DNA of 64,000 nucleotides from Arthrobacter ulcerisalmonis. Lineage in GTDB: Bacteria > Actinomycetota > Actinomycetes > Actinomycetales > Micrococcaceae. The notes under the pieces are model-generated. The model did not search any database. It was not told where the DNA came from and was given only the letters and a program-made list of their open reading frames with translations. Positions 1-8,543 of the stretch are shown in pieces; positions within the stretch are counted from its first letter, which is position 1; each line of letters opens with the position of its first letter. The translations under genes and the position numbers were made by a program. The stretch lies in the NCBI RefSeq assembly GCF_900609065.1, contig NZ_UXAU01000038.1:1-64000 (forward strand). The letters run 5' to 3'.

Positions 1-418
1 GGCGAATCCCGCCCCCGCCAACCCGGTAAATCAGGCCCCGGCACCCCAGCCGGCGCCAGCACCGAGCCCGCCACCCGTCGTCGTACCTTCCGTTCCTGGC
101 GGGGCAGTCAACGATCCCGCCGCCGCCAAGAACTACGCCGCTTCTCGACTGGCGGCCTACGGCTGGGGCCAGGACCAGTTTCCCTGCCTTTCACAGCTGT
201 GGACCAAGGAATCCAACTGGCTGACCACCGCCACGAACCCTTCCTCCGGCGCCTACGGCATCGCCCAATCGCTCCCCGCCGGCAAATACGCCAGCGCGGG
301 CGGCGACTGGCTCACCAATTACCGCACCCAGGTGGACTCGGGCCTGGGCTACATCAGCGGCCGCTACGGCTCACCGTGCGCCGCGTGGAACCACTCGATG
401 GCCACGAACTGGTACTGA
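1..418 (+). CDS. C-terminal part of a secreted lytic-transglycosylase-like protein (5' truncated)
   Basis: The reading frame is open from the window edge (first full codon at base 2) to TGA at 416-418. The first 40 or so visible residues are Ala/Pro-rich, like a linker outside the membrane. They are followed by a compact domain with the motifs LWTKESNW, SGAYGIAQSLP and GRYGSPCAAW, as in actinobacterial SLT/Rpf-like transglycosylase domains; the Glu in TKESNW is in the position of the catalytic acid. The likely role is cutting peptidoglycan glycan strands at the cell surface. The signal peptide and N-terminus lie outside the window, so the full architecture cannot be judged. Confidence 0.8.
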   Translation, partial: ANPAPANPVNQAPAPQPAPAPSPPPVVVPSVPGGAVNDPAAAKNYAASRLAAYGWGQDQFPCLSQLWTKESNWLTTATNPSSGAYGIAQSLPAGKYASAGGDWLTNYRTQVDSGLGYISGRYGSPCAAWNHSMATNWY

Positions 419-436
419 TTTGGCTAGGCTGCTGGG

Positions 437-796
437 ATGGCAGGCGTTGAACATTTCCGCAGACTTCTCGAGGCGGAGCGCGCCCTCAAATTGACGCTGA
501 TTGCCTCCCTCCGGGCGGACATCGCCGCGGCAAACGCTGCTAGGCAAGACTCCAACGTGGACGACGAACACGATCCAGAAGGCGCCACCATCGCCTTCGA
601 GCTCTCCCAGGCTGCCGCCCTGGCCGCCCAATCAGACGCCGGGCTGGCAGCCATCGAGGCTGCCCTCAGCCGCATCGAGGCTGGCACGTATGGGCTGTGC
701 GCGGTCTGCGGCCAAGCGATCGCAGCCGGTCGGCTTGAGGCGCGACCATGGACTCCGTTCTGCATCACGCACGCCAGCGCCGGCCGGAACGCATGA
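437..796 (+). CDS. TraR/DksA-type zinc-finger protein
   Basis: 119 residues. A helical, Ala-rich region with coiled-coil character (about 1-80) precedes a short zinc finger with Cys88, Cys91, Cys109 and His112. The spacing is C-x2-C-x17-C-x2-H, so the fourth ligand is His where classical DksA has Cys. The sequence RLEARPW between the pairs matches the family. DksA/TraR proteins bind RNA polymerase through the secondary channel; whether this short actinobacterial form does so is not known from sequence. The stop codon overlaps the next start (ATGA at 793-796), so the two genes are probably translated together. Confidence 0.8.
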   Translation: MAGVEHFRRLLEAERALKLTLIASLRADIAAANAARQDSNVDDEHDPEGATIAFELSQAAALAAQSDAGLAAIEAALSRIEAGTYGLCAVCGQAIAAGRLEARPWTPFCITHASAGRNA

Positions 797-1335
797 CGGA
801 TCCCACCGTGGTAGCCGCGGCAGCGGACTTCATCGACGCCACGCTCCAGAAGGAGGGCGCCTGGTATCGGGCGGACGATGTCGGGTCCCGGCTGGGTGGC
901 CTGCTCGGCTCCTACGGGTCGTCAGTGGGTGCCGTGCGCGGTACGGTGCGGGACGCGCTACGGAAGTTCCGCACGCTGGAGCACGACGGCGTCACACTCC
1001 TCGCGTCGACGTTGTGGTCGCAGCCTAGGCCCGGGGTCCTGCCCATCTATGAGCGGCGGCTCGCCGCGGTGGTCCTGCTGCAGTCGAGGGTGAACCTCCT
1101 CCTGCCTACGGACCTGACCCGGATCGAAGGATTCCTGCGTTCGGCGCACACCGATGAACTGGCCGACCCACTACTTGCCGACGTGGTGGTTCCCCTGCTC
1201 CGCGGACTGGGTCAGCGGGACCGGCAGCGCGCCGACGTCATCCTGGCTCGCTGGCGGGCTGACCCCGCACCTGGACTGCCGGCCGCGGCGGCGTACCTGG
1301 ACCGGCAGTTGGACAAAGACGCGCCACCACGCTGA
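793..1335 (+). CDS. Hypothetical protein coupled to the TraR-type gene
   Basis: I do not recognise this 180-residue protein. The ATG at 793 overlaps the TGA of the preceding gene; an upstream in-frame ATG at 748 would lie inside that gene and is less likely. The protein looks soluble and mostly helical, with no signal peptide, membrane segment or cysteine cluster. It is rich in Arg, Asp and Leu, for example RTLEHDGVTLL and IYERRLAAVVLLQSR. The overlap suggests a job linked to the zinc-finger protein, but that is inference. Confidence 0.7.
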   Translation: MTDPTVVAAAADFIDATLQKEGAWYRADDVGSRLGGLLGSYGSSVGAVRGTVRDALRKFRTLEHDGVTLLASTLWSQPRPGVLPIYERRLAAVVLLQSRVNLLLPTDLTRIEGFLRSAHTDELADPLLADVVVPLLRGLGQRDRQRADVILARWRADPAPGLPAAAAYLDRQLDKDAPPR

Positions 1336-1354
1336 CACCTGCCAGACTGGGGGC

Positions 1355-1864
1355 ATGGATCATCGTTTGGCACCCGGCATGTCTTCCACTCCGCCGCCGC
1401 GCATCGGCCCCAGGGACCCTGGTGACGCGTGGGTGGAAGGCGACCAGGGGCGTTTCTGGGGCAGGTTCGGAGCTGCAGGCGTGCTTGCCTACGATCCGGA
1501 CAAGGGAGTCCTGCTGCAACATCGAGCGATGTGGAGTCATAACGGCGGCACCTGGGGACTGCCCGGCGGCGCGTTACACCAGCACGAAGACGCGGTCACT
1601 GGCGCGCTCCGCGAAGCCCATGAGGAGGCAGCGGTGCCGGCGGTCGGCGTGGAGGTTCTCTTCACCTCGGTGCTGGACCTAGGTTACTGGTCCTACACCA
1701 CGGTGGTGCTGCTGGTGACGGAGCCCTTCGACCCTGCCATCAACGATCCCGAAAGCATTGAACTTCGTTGGGTGCCAGCGGCGGACGTCGCCAACCAGGA
1801 CCTGCACCCGGGGTTCGCGGCAGCCTGGCCCGCTCTCCAGGAAAAGTTGCTGGCGGCGGGCTAG
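1355..1864 (+). CDS. Nudix hydrolase
   Basis: 169 residues from ATG 1355; ATG 1379 is an alternative start. The Nudix box lies at about residues 72-94: GALHQHE, seven residues, then REAHEEAAV. This fits G-x5-E-x7-REUxEExGU except that the glycine near the end is Ala. The REAHEE residues are the metal ligands needed to cleave nucleoside-diphosphate-linked substrates. Nothing in the sequence points to a particular substrate. The gene converges on the EEP-family gene and their ends overlap by 4 bases. Confidence 0.85.
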   Translation: MDHRLAPGMSSTPPPRIGPRDPGDAWVEGDQGRFWGRFGAAGVLAYDPDKGVLLQHRAMWSHNGGTWGLPGGALHQHEDAVTGALREAHEEAAVPAVGVEVLFTSVLDLGYWSYTTVVLLVTEPFDPAINDPESIELRWVPAADVANQDLHPGFAAAWPALQEKLLAAG

Positions 1865-2538
1865 TAGTCCCGGCCGTACTCCGCTTCCACCAGGATGGGC
1901 AGGTGGTCGGACTTGCCGCGGGGCATGGTCTCCACGCTGGTGATGTCCAAGCCCAATGAGGTGGCAAAATCGAAATGTCCCTTGAAGACCTTGTACCGGG
2001 TGTAAGTCCGCCGGTTGCTCAGCGAGAGCGAGTAGCCGGACTTCTTCATGTGGACGTCGAGATTCTTGGTGAAGAAAGGGTAATTGAAGTCGCCCACCAT
2101 CAGCGTCATCAAGCCCTCGCCCATGCTGAGCAGTTCGGCGTGGGCGGCATGGATCTGCTTGCGGCGCAGCGAGTTTGAAGCCGTGAGTGGAGCCGCGTGG
2201 AACGAGCCAATGACCAATTCGTGCTGGGTCTCGTTGTCCATGACCCTGGTGCCGATCAGGCGCTCGTGCGCTGGCGCCAAGACCCTGTCATGCATTGACT
2301 TCTGCAGGGCGAAAGACTGGGTATCCAGGGCTGTGAAGCGGCTGGTCCGGTAATAGATGGCAAGGCCCAGGCGGTTCCCCTTGGTGGAGTCGGCCAGATG
2401 CAGGGGGCCCAGCGTCTCGGGTAGATCGGTGGAATCCACCTCCTGCAGGCAGAGCGCATCGATGTCATGGTTCCGGGCCAGGGCGAGGAGTTCCCCGCTC
2501 GCCTGATGCTTGCGGAGGTTGTAGCTGATGACGCGCAT
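1861..2538 (-). CDS. Endonuclease/exonuclease/phosphatase (EEP) family protein
   Basis: 225 residues. The start at 2538 is chosen because it is preceded by AGAGGTG about six bases upstream; a longer frame adds 21 unlikely residues. EEP fold motifs appear in order: YNLRKH near the N-terminus, CLQEVD (metal-binding Glu), GSFHAAP, VGDFNYP and the terminal KSDHLPI (Asp-His catalytic pair). There is no signal peptide, so it is probably cytoplasmic. The family includes DNA repair nucleases, sphingomyelinases and other phosphodiesterases; the substrate here cannot be told. Confidence 0.85.
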   Translation of the reverse strand: MRVISYNLRKHQASGELLALARNHDIDALCLQEVDSTDLPETLGPLHLADSTKGNRLGLAIYYRTSRFTALDTQSFALQKSMHDRVLAPAHERLIGTRVMDNETQHELVIGSFHAAPLTASNSLRRKQIHAAHAELLSMGEGLMTLMVGDFNYPFFTKNLDVHMKKSGYSLSLSNRRTYTRYKVFKGHFDFATSLGLDITSVETMPRGKSDHLPILVEAEYGRDY

Positions 2539-2666
2539 GAAACACCTCTTCCGAGGGTGGCTGACAGGATCGGTTCCTGAGTCTACCCAGTAGCTTCCCA
2601 CCCCGCGCCAACATTTCTCCGCAATCCGGTGCTGGGTTTTGACGGCGGCGCGTTCCTGGCTGGCGA

Positions 2667-2672
2667 TAGGAT
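2667..2672 (+). promoter_or_regulatory. -10-like hexamer for the thioesterase gene
   Basis: TAGGAT lies about 36 bases before the TTG start at 2708. The TTGACG at 2639 is too far away (22 bases) to be a good -35 partner. A start of translation at 2639 would place this hexamer inside the gene, which favours the 2708 start. Confidence 0.35.
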
Positions 2673-2707
2673 GGGCGCCATTGCGCCGACTCCCCGAAAG
2701 GTACCCG

Positions 2708-3511
2708 TTGACAGCCCTCCCGTCTGGCTTGGCCGAAGGAAATTCCTACTACCAGGACCTGGGTGCCGGTAGCTTCAGGTCCACGATTCACGCCCAAGGC
2801 GCCTGGAACGAACACGAACAGCACATGGCTCCCGCCGCAGGCCTGCTGGCCCACGCCCTGGAACTCCACGCGCCCCGGCCGGAGCTGCGAATGGCCCGGA
2901 TCAGCTACGAGATTCTCGGCCTGATCCATGCCGGCGACTGCCAGGTTGAGGTTTCCACGCTCCGTCCGGGGCGGACCATCGAACTGGTCCAGGCCGAACT
3001 GAGCGCCAACGGCCGGACAGCCATCCGCGCCACGGCGTGGCGGATTCTGACCAGCGATACTTCTGCGGTGGCGGCGGTAGAGGATCCTGCCATGCCGGCT
3101 CCTGCTGACTGCGAACCGTTCGATGTCACCAGCATCTGGCCGGGTGGTTTCATCGCCTCGCTGGAGATTCGGGTGGCGGAAGGTCACCGGCCTGGAGCGG
3201 GCAAGGTCTGGCTCCGGACATCGCACCCGCTGACGGACCGCGGCGATGCCAGCGACGTGGCCCGGTTGGTTGGCCTGGTGGACACCGCCAACGGCATCGC
3301 CTCGCGGGTTCCGCCCGGCAAGGACAGCTACGCGTTCCCCAACGTTGACCTCCAGATCCACATGCACCGGCAGCCGGCTGGCGAGTGGCTGGGCCTGGAT
3401 AACCGGGTGTCGTTCGGGGGCGATGGAATTGGGCTCACCTCGACCATCCTCCACGACCAGCAGGGGCCCTTCGGCCGTGCGGAGCAGATCCTGACACTGC
3501 GGCAGACCTGA
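2708..3511 (+). CDS. Thioesterase family protein (double hotdog)
   Basis: 267 residues from TTG 2708, which has GAAAGG eight bases upstream; an in-frame TTG at 2639 has no ribosome binding site. The protein resembles acyl-CoA thioesterase-like actinobacterial proteins. The N-terminal half has NSYYQDLGAGSF and a hotdog-like core with MARISYEILG and VSTLRPGRTIELVQAEL. The C-terminal half repeats the pattern with FPNVDLQIHMHRQPAGEWL and ends in TILHDQQGPFGRAEQIL. The expected reaction is hydrolysis of acyl-CoA thioesters in the cytoplasm. The natural acyl chain is unknown. It is transcribed divergently from the EEP gene. Confidence 0.75.
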   Translation: MTALPSGLAEGNSYYQDLGAGSFRSTIHAQGAWNEHEQHMAPAAGLLAHALELHAPRPELRMARISYEILGLIHAGDCQVEVSTLRPGRTIELVQAELSANGRTAIRATAWRILTSDTSAVAAVEDPAMPAPADCEPFDVTSIWPGGFIASLEIRVAEGHRPGAGKVWLRTSHPLTDRGDASDVARLVGLVDTANGIASRVPPGKDSYAFPNVDLQIHMHRQPAGEWLGLDNRVSFGGDGIGLTSTILHDQQGPFGRAEQILTLRQT

Positions 3512-3545
3512 TCTGGCGGCTCTTCCGGGTCTGCTCGTTCGGATG

Positions 3546-3572
3546 TATCGTTAGGTATCGTTGTATATCGTT
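3546..3572 (+). promoter_or_regulatory. Three direct TATCGTT repeats with 10-bp period before padR
   Basis: TATCGTT occurs at 3546-3552, 3556-3562 and 3566-3572, each one helical turn from the next, ending 20 bases before the padR start. The last copy, with TATATCG, also resembles the AT-rich boxes bound by PadR proteins. The likeliest role is an autoregulatory operator overlapping the promoter. This is inferred from position and repetition only. Confidence 0.55.
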
Positions 3573-3592
3573 ACCGAGCAGAGGAGCCCATC

Positions 3593-4141
3593 ATGCGCAG
3601 TTCATTCCCGGCCGGCGGTTTCACCGGCGGACCCAACATTGACGGCATGTGGCAGGCCGTGGAAAACCTTCGGTCCCAGTTTGAGAAGCGCGTGGGAACC
3701 CGCGTGGGCAAGGGTGAAGTGCGGGCAGCTGTCCTGGCGCTCCTGGCTGAGCGTCCCATGCACGGCTACCAGATCATCCGCGAGATCGAGGAACGCAGCG
3801 GTGGCAGCTGGAAGCCCAGTGCCGGCTCCGTGTACCCCACCCTGCAGCTGCTGGCCGATGAGGGTTTCATCAGCGCCGAGGAAGCCAACGGCAGGAAGAT
3901 CTATTCGCTGACCGAGGCTGGCCGCGACGACGTAGCAGGTGCAGGCAACGCGGCCCCGTGGGAGAGCGGCCCCAGCCAGCAGGAGAGCCCAGGCGTCACC
4001 GCCCTGCCCAAAGCCGGGGTGGAACTGGCCCAGGCCGCTGCGCAAGTGGGCCGGACGGGCACCCCGGACCAGGTCAAACAAGCCGTATCGGTGCTGGACG
4101 AGGCTCGCCGTCGGCTGTATTCCATCCTCGCCCAGGACTAA
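3593..4141 (+). CDS. PadR family transcriptional regulator
   Basis: 182 residues, preceded by GAGGAG. A Gly-rich N-terminus precedes the winged helix-turn-helix at about residues 43-105: VRAAVLALLAERPMHGYQI, the GSVYPTLQLL recognition helix and GRKIYSLTEAG. These are PadR hallmarks. The C-terminal part (about 140-182) is helical and probably forms the dimer. PadR proteins repress their own gene and neighbours, often efflux or stress genes. The next gene (UbiB-type) starts 6 bases downstream, so it may be in the same operon. Confidence 0.92.
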   Translation: MRSSFPAGGFTGGPNIDGMWQAVENLRSQFEKRVGTRVGKGEVRAAVLALLAERPMHGYQIIREIEERSGGSWKPSAGSVYPTLQLLADEGFISAEEANGRKIYSLTEAGRDDVAGAGNAAPWESGPSQQESPGVTALPKAGVELAQAAAQVGRTGTPDQVKQAVSVLDEARRRLYSILAQD

Positions 4142-4146
4142 CGGGA

Positions 4147-5862
4147 GTGCCATCGGTTCGCCCCGCTTACTCCACCAGCTCGGGCGCAGGAGCCGGAGAC
4201 ACCAAGGCCCGATACCGCAGGATCCTGCGTTTTGCGGCCTGGAACCTGGCTGTGACGTGGTGGTTCGAGTTATTTCTGCCGAGGGTCGGCTTGGCCCGGG
4301 TCGCCGAGCGCACCCGGGCCAAGCGGATGCAACGTTTCGCCCGGAGATTCCACGACCTGGCCGTGGAGCTGGGCGGATTGATGATCAAGGTGGGACAATT
4401 CCTGTCCTCGCGCCTCGATGTGTTGCCGCCGGAGATCACCAAGGAACTTGAGGGCCTGCAGGATGAGGTGCCGGCGGTTCCGTTCCCCGCCATCCGGGCG
4501 CTGGCCGAAGCCGAGTTTGGTGCACCTTTGGAGAGGGTTTTCGACTGGGTTGACGAGACTCCCATCGCTGCAGCGTCCCTGGGCCAGGCACACCGCGCCC
4601 GGCTGCTGCCGGCCGACATAGCGGACACCGGACTGCAGAACGTGGTGGTCAAGGTGCAGCGGCCGGGCATTGAGGCGATTGTCGACGTCGACCTGGCCGC
4701 CCTGCGGAAGGTGGGCGGCTGGCTCAGCCACATCCGGCTGGTCTCGAGGCGGGCTGACATGCCGGCACTGGTCGAAGAGTTTGCCCTGACCAGTTTCGAA
4801 GAGATTGATTATCTACACGAGGCTGCGAACTCGGTCCGGTTTGCGGAGGACTTCGCCGGCGACGTGCGGGTGGGCGTGCCCCAGGTGGTGTGGGAGCGCA
4901 GTACCCGGCGGGTGCTGACCCTTGAAGACGTCACGGCCATCAAGATCACCGATGCGGAAGGGCTCCGGGCCGCCGGCATTGATCCGGCGGACGTGGCGCC
5001 GGTGTTCGCTTCGGTCATGTTTGAACAGCTCTTCACCAACGGCTTCTTCCACGCTGACCCGCATCCGGGGAACATCTTTGTGACTCCCGTTCCGGCTGAG
5101 GCCGGGGGACAGCCGTGGAAGCTGACGTTCATCGACTTCGGCATGATGGGCGAAGTCACTGCCAGTACCCGCAGCGGGCTGCGTAAGCTCCTGATCGCAG
5201 CCGCCGCCCGCGATGGCAAAGGCCTGGTGGCGGCAATCCGGGACGTTGGCGTACTTGTTCCCTCCGCTGACACGGTTGAGTTAGAACGGGCCATGACCCA
5301 CCTTTTCGGCCGGTTTGGCGGCATGGGGTTCGCCGAGCTACGTGACGTTGATCCGCGCGAGTTCCGTGACTTTGGCCTTGAATTTGGTGACGTGGTGCGT
5401 TCCCTGCCGTTCCAACTGCCGGAGAACTTCCTGCTGATCATCCGCACCATGTCGCTGACGTCCGGAGTCTGCAGTTCGTTGAATGAGAAGTTCAACCTCT
5501 GGGACTCGGTGGAACCGTTTGCGGCCCAACTGCTCAAGGACGAACGCGGGAACATTGCCCAGGACGTGGGCCGGCAGGCATTGGACATTGCCAGCGTCAC
5601 CCTGGGCCTGCCCCGTCGCGTGGATTTTTTGCTGACCCGGCTGGACGAGGGGTCGCTGCCCGTAGCCACTCCTAGGCTCGAGCGGCAGGTGGCGCGGTTG
5701 GATAGGAGCTCCCGCAGGGCCGCGTCGGCGCTGGTTTTCGCGGGTCTGGTGATCGCCGGGGCGGTGGTGCGGGCAGATGATGCCGTGCTGGGCACCGTGC
5801 TCATGATCGCTTCGGTGCTGCCGCTCCTGCACGGACTCTGGGTGGGGCGCCGCGGGGTGTAG
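4147..5862 (+). CDS. ABC1/UbiB family atypical kinase
   Basis: 571 residues from GTG 4147, six bases after padR; an open frame upstream overlaps padR and is not used. The UbiB signature is complete: the KxGQ motif in MIKVGQFLSSR with the family sequence LPPEITKELEGLQDEVPAV, the Ala-rich loop AAASLGQAH, the catalytic sequence HADPHPGNI and the metal-binding FIDFG. The last 50 residues hold two predicted membrane helices (SALVFAGLVIAGAVV and GTVLMIASVLPLLHG). The family has ATPase activity and supports quinone biosynthesis or lipid handling at membranes; the actinobacterial target is not established. Confidence 0.9.
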   Translation: MPSVRPAYSTSSGAGAGDTKARYRRILRFAAWNLAVTWWFELFLPRVGLARVAERTRAKRMQRFARRFHDLAVELGGLMIKVGQFLSSRLDVLPPEITKELEGLQDEVPAVPFPAIRALAEAEFGAPLERVFDWVDETPIAAASLGQAHRARLLPADIADTGLQNVVVKVQRPGIEAIVDVDLAALRKVGGWLSHIRLVSRRADMPALVEEFALTSFEEIDYLHEAANSVRFAEDFAGDVRVGVPQVVWERSTRRVLTLEDVTAIKITDAEGLRAAGIDPADVAPVFASVMFEQLFTNGFFHADPHPGNIFVTPVPAEAGGQPWKLTFIDFGMMGEVTASTRSGLRKLLIAAAARDGKGLVAAIRDVGVLVPSADTVELERAMTHLFGRFGGMGFAELRDVDPREFRDFGLEFGDVVRSLPFQLPENFLLIIRTMSLTSGVCSSLNEKFNLWDSVEPFAAQLLKDERGNIAQDVGRQALDIASVTLGLPRRVDFLLTRLDEGSLPVATPRLERQVARLDRSSRRAASALVFAGLVIAGAVVRADDAVLGTVLMIASVLPLLHGLWVGRRGV

Positions 5863-5962
5863 CCGGTGATCTCCTTGGGGACTTTGCCGGGACGGCGTAC
5901 CCTAGGTGTGGTTTTGTGCCCAACGCCGGGCCCAAGCCCATGACCTGAGGGAGCTTTGCACT

Positions 5963-6700
5963 ATGGCCACTGCCGATGTCTTGACCGTGGTGCGCCAGGA
6001 CCGGACCCTCGGCGCTGCCCGCGATCTAGAGTTTGGGCTGGAGCTGCTGGCCAGGGCCCGCACCGGCGCTGTGGGCCCGATGCTCCGGCTGTACCGGCCA
6101 GCTCCCACCGTGGCGTTCGGCCAACGGGACACGCGGTTGCCGGGCTTCGAGTCTGCCCAGCAAGCCTGCCGGGACCACGGGTTTGAGCCGCTGGTCCGCA
6201 GGGCAGGGGGCCGCGCCGCCGCCTATCACGAGGGCACACTGATCGTGGACCACATTGAGCCTGATCAGGATGCTGTGGCCGGTTCCAAGACCCGGTTTGG
6301 CTACTTTGGCGAACTTTTCGCCGTGGCCCTGCAGCGGGCGGGGGTGCAGTCCGCTGTTGGCGAGATCCCGGGGGAGTACTGTCCCGGTGAATACAGTGTG
6401 CACGGTGTTGACGCCGCAGACACCAGTCACCGGGTGAAGCTGGTGGGCACGGCCCAACGCGTGGTGGCCGGTGGGTGGCTGTTCAGCTCCGTGATCGTGG
6501 TGGAAAACTCCACGCCGATCCGTACCGTCCTTATCGACAGCTACGCTGCCCTGGGCCTGGCCTGGGACCCTGCCACCGCGGGAGCGGCAGATGACCTGGT
6601 TCCCGGCTTGACCGTCGAGGTCGTGCAGGCTGCCCTGCTGGAGACCTATGCGGGTCACGCCACCCTGGTTGAAGCGCCTTTCAGCAGCCTGGGAGCATGA
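5963..6700 (+). CDS. Biotin/lipoate A/B protein ligase family protein
   Basis: 245 residues from ATG 5963, with GGGAG about 10 bases upstream. The LplA/LipB/BirA catalytic fold is visible: PTVAFGQRDTRLPG, RRAGGRAAAYHEGTL (the family RR-x-GG motif, here with Arg and Ala in the usual Gly positions) and KLVGTAQRVVAGG, which holds the conserved lysine that contacts the adenylate. The protein lacks the C-terminal domain of full LplA. It may attach lipoate or octanoate to a carrier protein, but such single-domain proteins are often of unproven activity. Confidence 0.8.
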   Translation: MATADVLTVVRQDRTLGAARDLEFGLELLARARTGAVGPMLRLYRPAPTVAFGQRDTRLPGFESAQQACRDHGFEPLVRRAGGRAAAYHEGTLIVDHIEPDQDAVAGSKTRFGYFGELFAVALQRAGVQSAVGEIPGEYCPGEYSVHGVDAADTSHRVKLVGTAQRVVAGGWLFSSVIVVENSTPIRTVLIDSYAALGLAWDPATAGAADDLVPGLTVEVVQAALLETYAGHATLVEAPFSSLGA

Positions 6701-6711
6701 CCCGCACGGGA

Positions 6712-7353
6712 TCAGTGACCGCGGGCAATCCATTCGCCGAGTTGGGGAGCCTCCGCGCCGATGGTGGTCGAGTCGCCGTGTCCGGTCCGAACTACCGTCT
6801 CGGCCGGCAACGTCAGCAACTGCGTGCGGATTGATTCGATGATGGTGGGGAAGTCGCTGTAGGACCTGCCCGTGGCTCCCGGACCACCCTGGAAGAGGGT
6901 GTCGCCGGTGAAAACCGTTGGACCGCCGTCGGGCCCTTCCGCTGCGTGGAAGGACACGGACCCCGGTGAGTGGCCAGGAGTGGGCAACGCCGTCAGGGAC
7001 AACCCGGCAACTTCGAACGCGTCACCAGCGGCGATCTGCACATCCGGTTCGGTGTCCGGGTACACGGCCTGCCACAGCATCAGGTCCGCGGCGTTCAGGT
7101 AGACCGGCGCCGGAACCAGGTCCCGAAGCGCACCTACGGCGGCGATATGGTCATCGTGGCCGTGGGTGAGCAGGATGGCCTTCAACGTCCGGCCGCCGAT
7201 GGCTGCGGCAATCGCAGCGGCGTCGTGCGCGGGGTCGATGACCACGCATTCGGCGTCGTCCCCCACGATCCAGACGTTGTTGTCCACGTCCCAGGTGCCG
7301 CCGTCGAGCGAAAACGTGCCAGAGGTGACCAGCCGGTCAATCCGGGCCGTCAC
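6712..7353 (-). CDS. MBL-fold metallo-hydrolase linked to the mycothiol pathway
   Basis: 213 residues. It has the metal site LLTHGHDDH (about 63-71), the later ligands in PTPGHSPGS and FTGDTLF, and the C-terminal TGHGDST, a glyoxalase II-like metallo-beta-lactamase pattern. The start ATG overlaps the stop of the upstream dehydrogenase (ATGA at 7350-7353), so the two are co-translated. In mycobacteria the same pair is adjacent (mscR with an MBL gene). The likely job is hydrolysis of a mycothiol thioester such as S-formylmycothiol; this is inferred from neighbourhood. Confidence 0.88.
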   Translation of the reverse strand: MTARIDRLVTSGTFSLDGGTWDVDNNVWIVGDDAECVVIDPAHDAAAIAAAIGGRTLKAILLTHGHDDHIAAVGALRDLVPAPVYLNAADLMLWQAVYPDTEPDVQIAAGDAFEVAGLSLTALPTPGHSPGSVSFHAAEGPDGGPTVFTGDTLFQGGPGATGRSYSDFPTIIESIRTQLLTLPAETVVRTGHGDSTTIGAEAPQLGEWIARGH

Positions 7354-8435
7354 AGCTCAACCACGGAGCGGAGGACGGCGCCGGCGTGCATCTTGTCGAA
7401 CGCCTCTTCCACCTGGTCGATGCTGATCCGCTCGGTGACGAATGCGTCGAGGTCCAGCTTGCCTTGCTGGTAGAGGCTGATGAGCATGGGGAAGTCGCGG
7501 GACGGCAGGCAGTCGCCGTACCAGGAGGACTTCAGCGAGCCGCCGCGGCCAAACACGTCCAGCAGGGGCAATTCCAGCGTCATGTCCGGGGTGGGGACGC
7601 CGACCAGGACCACAGTGCCGGCGAGGTCGCGGGCGTAGAAGGCCTGCTTGTAGGTTTCGGGGCGGCCGACGGCGTCGATCACCACGTCGGCGCCGAAGCC
7701 GCCGGTGAGTGCGCGGATCTGTTCCACGGGGTCGCCTTCGGAGGAATCGACAGTATGCGTAGCGCCGAGGTGCGTGGCACGCTCCAGCTTCTTGGCGTCG
7801 ATGTCCACCGCGATCACCGTGGTGGCGCCCGCGAGCGCTGCGCCGGCGATGGCGGCAACGCCCACGCCGCCGCAGCCAATGACGGCAACGGTGTCGCCGC
7901 GCTTGACTCCGCCGGTGTTGATGGCGGCGCCCAGGCCGGCCATGACGCCGCAGCCGAGGAGCCCGATGGCGGCGGCATCGGCGTCGGGATCAACCTTGGT
8001 GCACTGCCCGGCGGCCACGAGGGTCTTTTCAATGAAGGCGCCGATTCCCAGTGCGGCGGAAAGCTCGGTGCCGTCCTCGAGGGTCATTTTCTGGGTGGCG
8101 TTGGCGGTGTTGAAGCAGTATTGGGCTTGGCCCTTGGCACAGGCGCGGCAGGTGCCGCAGACAGCCCGCCAGTTCAGGACCACCCGGTCCCCGGGGACCA
8201 CGCTGGTGACGTCTGGGCCGACGGCGCTGACGACGCCCGTTGCTTCGTGGCCCAGCAGGAAGGGGAAGTCATCGCTGATTCCGCCGAGCTTGTAGTGCAG
8301 GTCGGTGTGGCAGACGCCGCTGGTGATGATGTCCACGAGGGCCTCGCCGGGTCCGGGATCCGGGACGAGGATGGTTTCGAGGGTGACCGGCGCACCTTTG
8401 GAGAGGGCAACGACACCTTTGACTTTATGGACCAC
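7350..8435 (-). CDS. mscR: S-(hydroxymethyl)mycothiol dehydrogenase / nitrosomycothiol reductase
   Basis: 361 residues from GTG 8435, with GGGAG six bases upstream; a longer frame runs back through a large inverted repeat and is rejected. This is a zinc-dependent class III alcohol dehydrogenase. It has the catalytic zinc ligand Cys in GVCHTDLH, the GHEATGVV motif, the structural zinc cluster [15 protein letters not shown], the NAD-binding motif [10 protein letters not shown], and the C-terminal extent typical of the mycothiol enzyme. It oxidises the formaldehyde-mycothiol adduct and reduces S-nitrosomycothiol. The neighbouring mycoredoxin and MBL genes support the assignment over an ordinary alcohol dehydrogenase. 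Confidence 0.9.
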   Translation of the reverse strand: MVHKVKGVVALSKGAPVTLETILVPDPGPGEALVDIITSGVCHTDLHYKLGGISDDFPFLLGHEATGVVSAVGPDVTSVVPGDRVVLNWRAVCGTCRACAKGQAQYCFNTANATQKMTLEDGTELSAALGIGAFIEKTLVAAGQCTKVDPDADAAAIGLLGCGVMAGLGAAINTGGVKRGDTVAVIGCGGVGVAAIAGAALAGATTVIAVDIDAKKLERATHLGATHTVDSSEGDPVEQIRALTGGFGADVVIDAVGRPETYKQAFYARDLAGTVVLVGVPTPDMTLELPLLDVFGRGGSLKSSWYGDCLPSRDFPMLISLYQQGKLDLDAFVTERISIDQVEEAFDKMHAGAVLRSVVEL

Positions 8436-8454
8436 GGAAGGCTCCCTTGACGCA

Positions 8455-8505
8455 GATAGACAGAACGGGACCAGCACACGCAGTGTTGGTCCCGTTCTGT
8501 CTATC
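8455..8505 (-). promoter_or_regulatory. Long inverted repeat between mycoredoxin and mscR
   Basis: Two 23-base arms (8455-8477 and 8483-8505) are complementary except for one G/T-type position and are separated by five bases. The element follows the mycoredoxin stop by 38 bases and ends 19 bases before the mscR start codon. There is no T-run, so a simple intrinsic terminator is doubtful. A leader hairpin that limits readthrough or tunes mscR translation, or a protein-binding palindrome, would all fit. Confidence 0.7.
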
Positions 8506-8543
8506 ACAAGGGCCGGTGCTCCGGCATGGTGCTCCGCCGTATG

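Noticed and set aside
7386..8450. A 354-codon open frame on the forward strand
   Set aside because: It is antisense to mscR, whose zinc and NAD motifs are intact; the forward product has no recognisable motif.
8436..8507. Extended start of mscR at 8507
   Set aside because: The extra 24 residues are encoded by the inverted repeat and no ribosome binding site is there; GTG 8435 has a good one.
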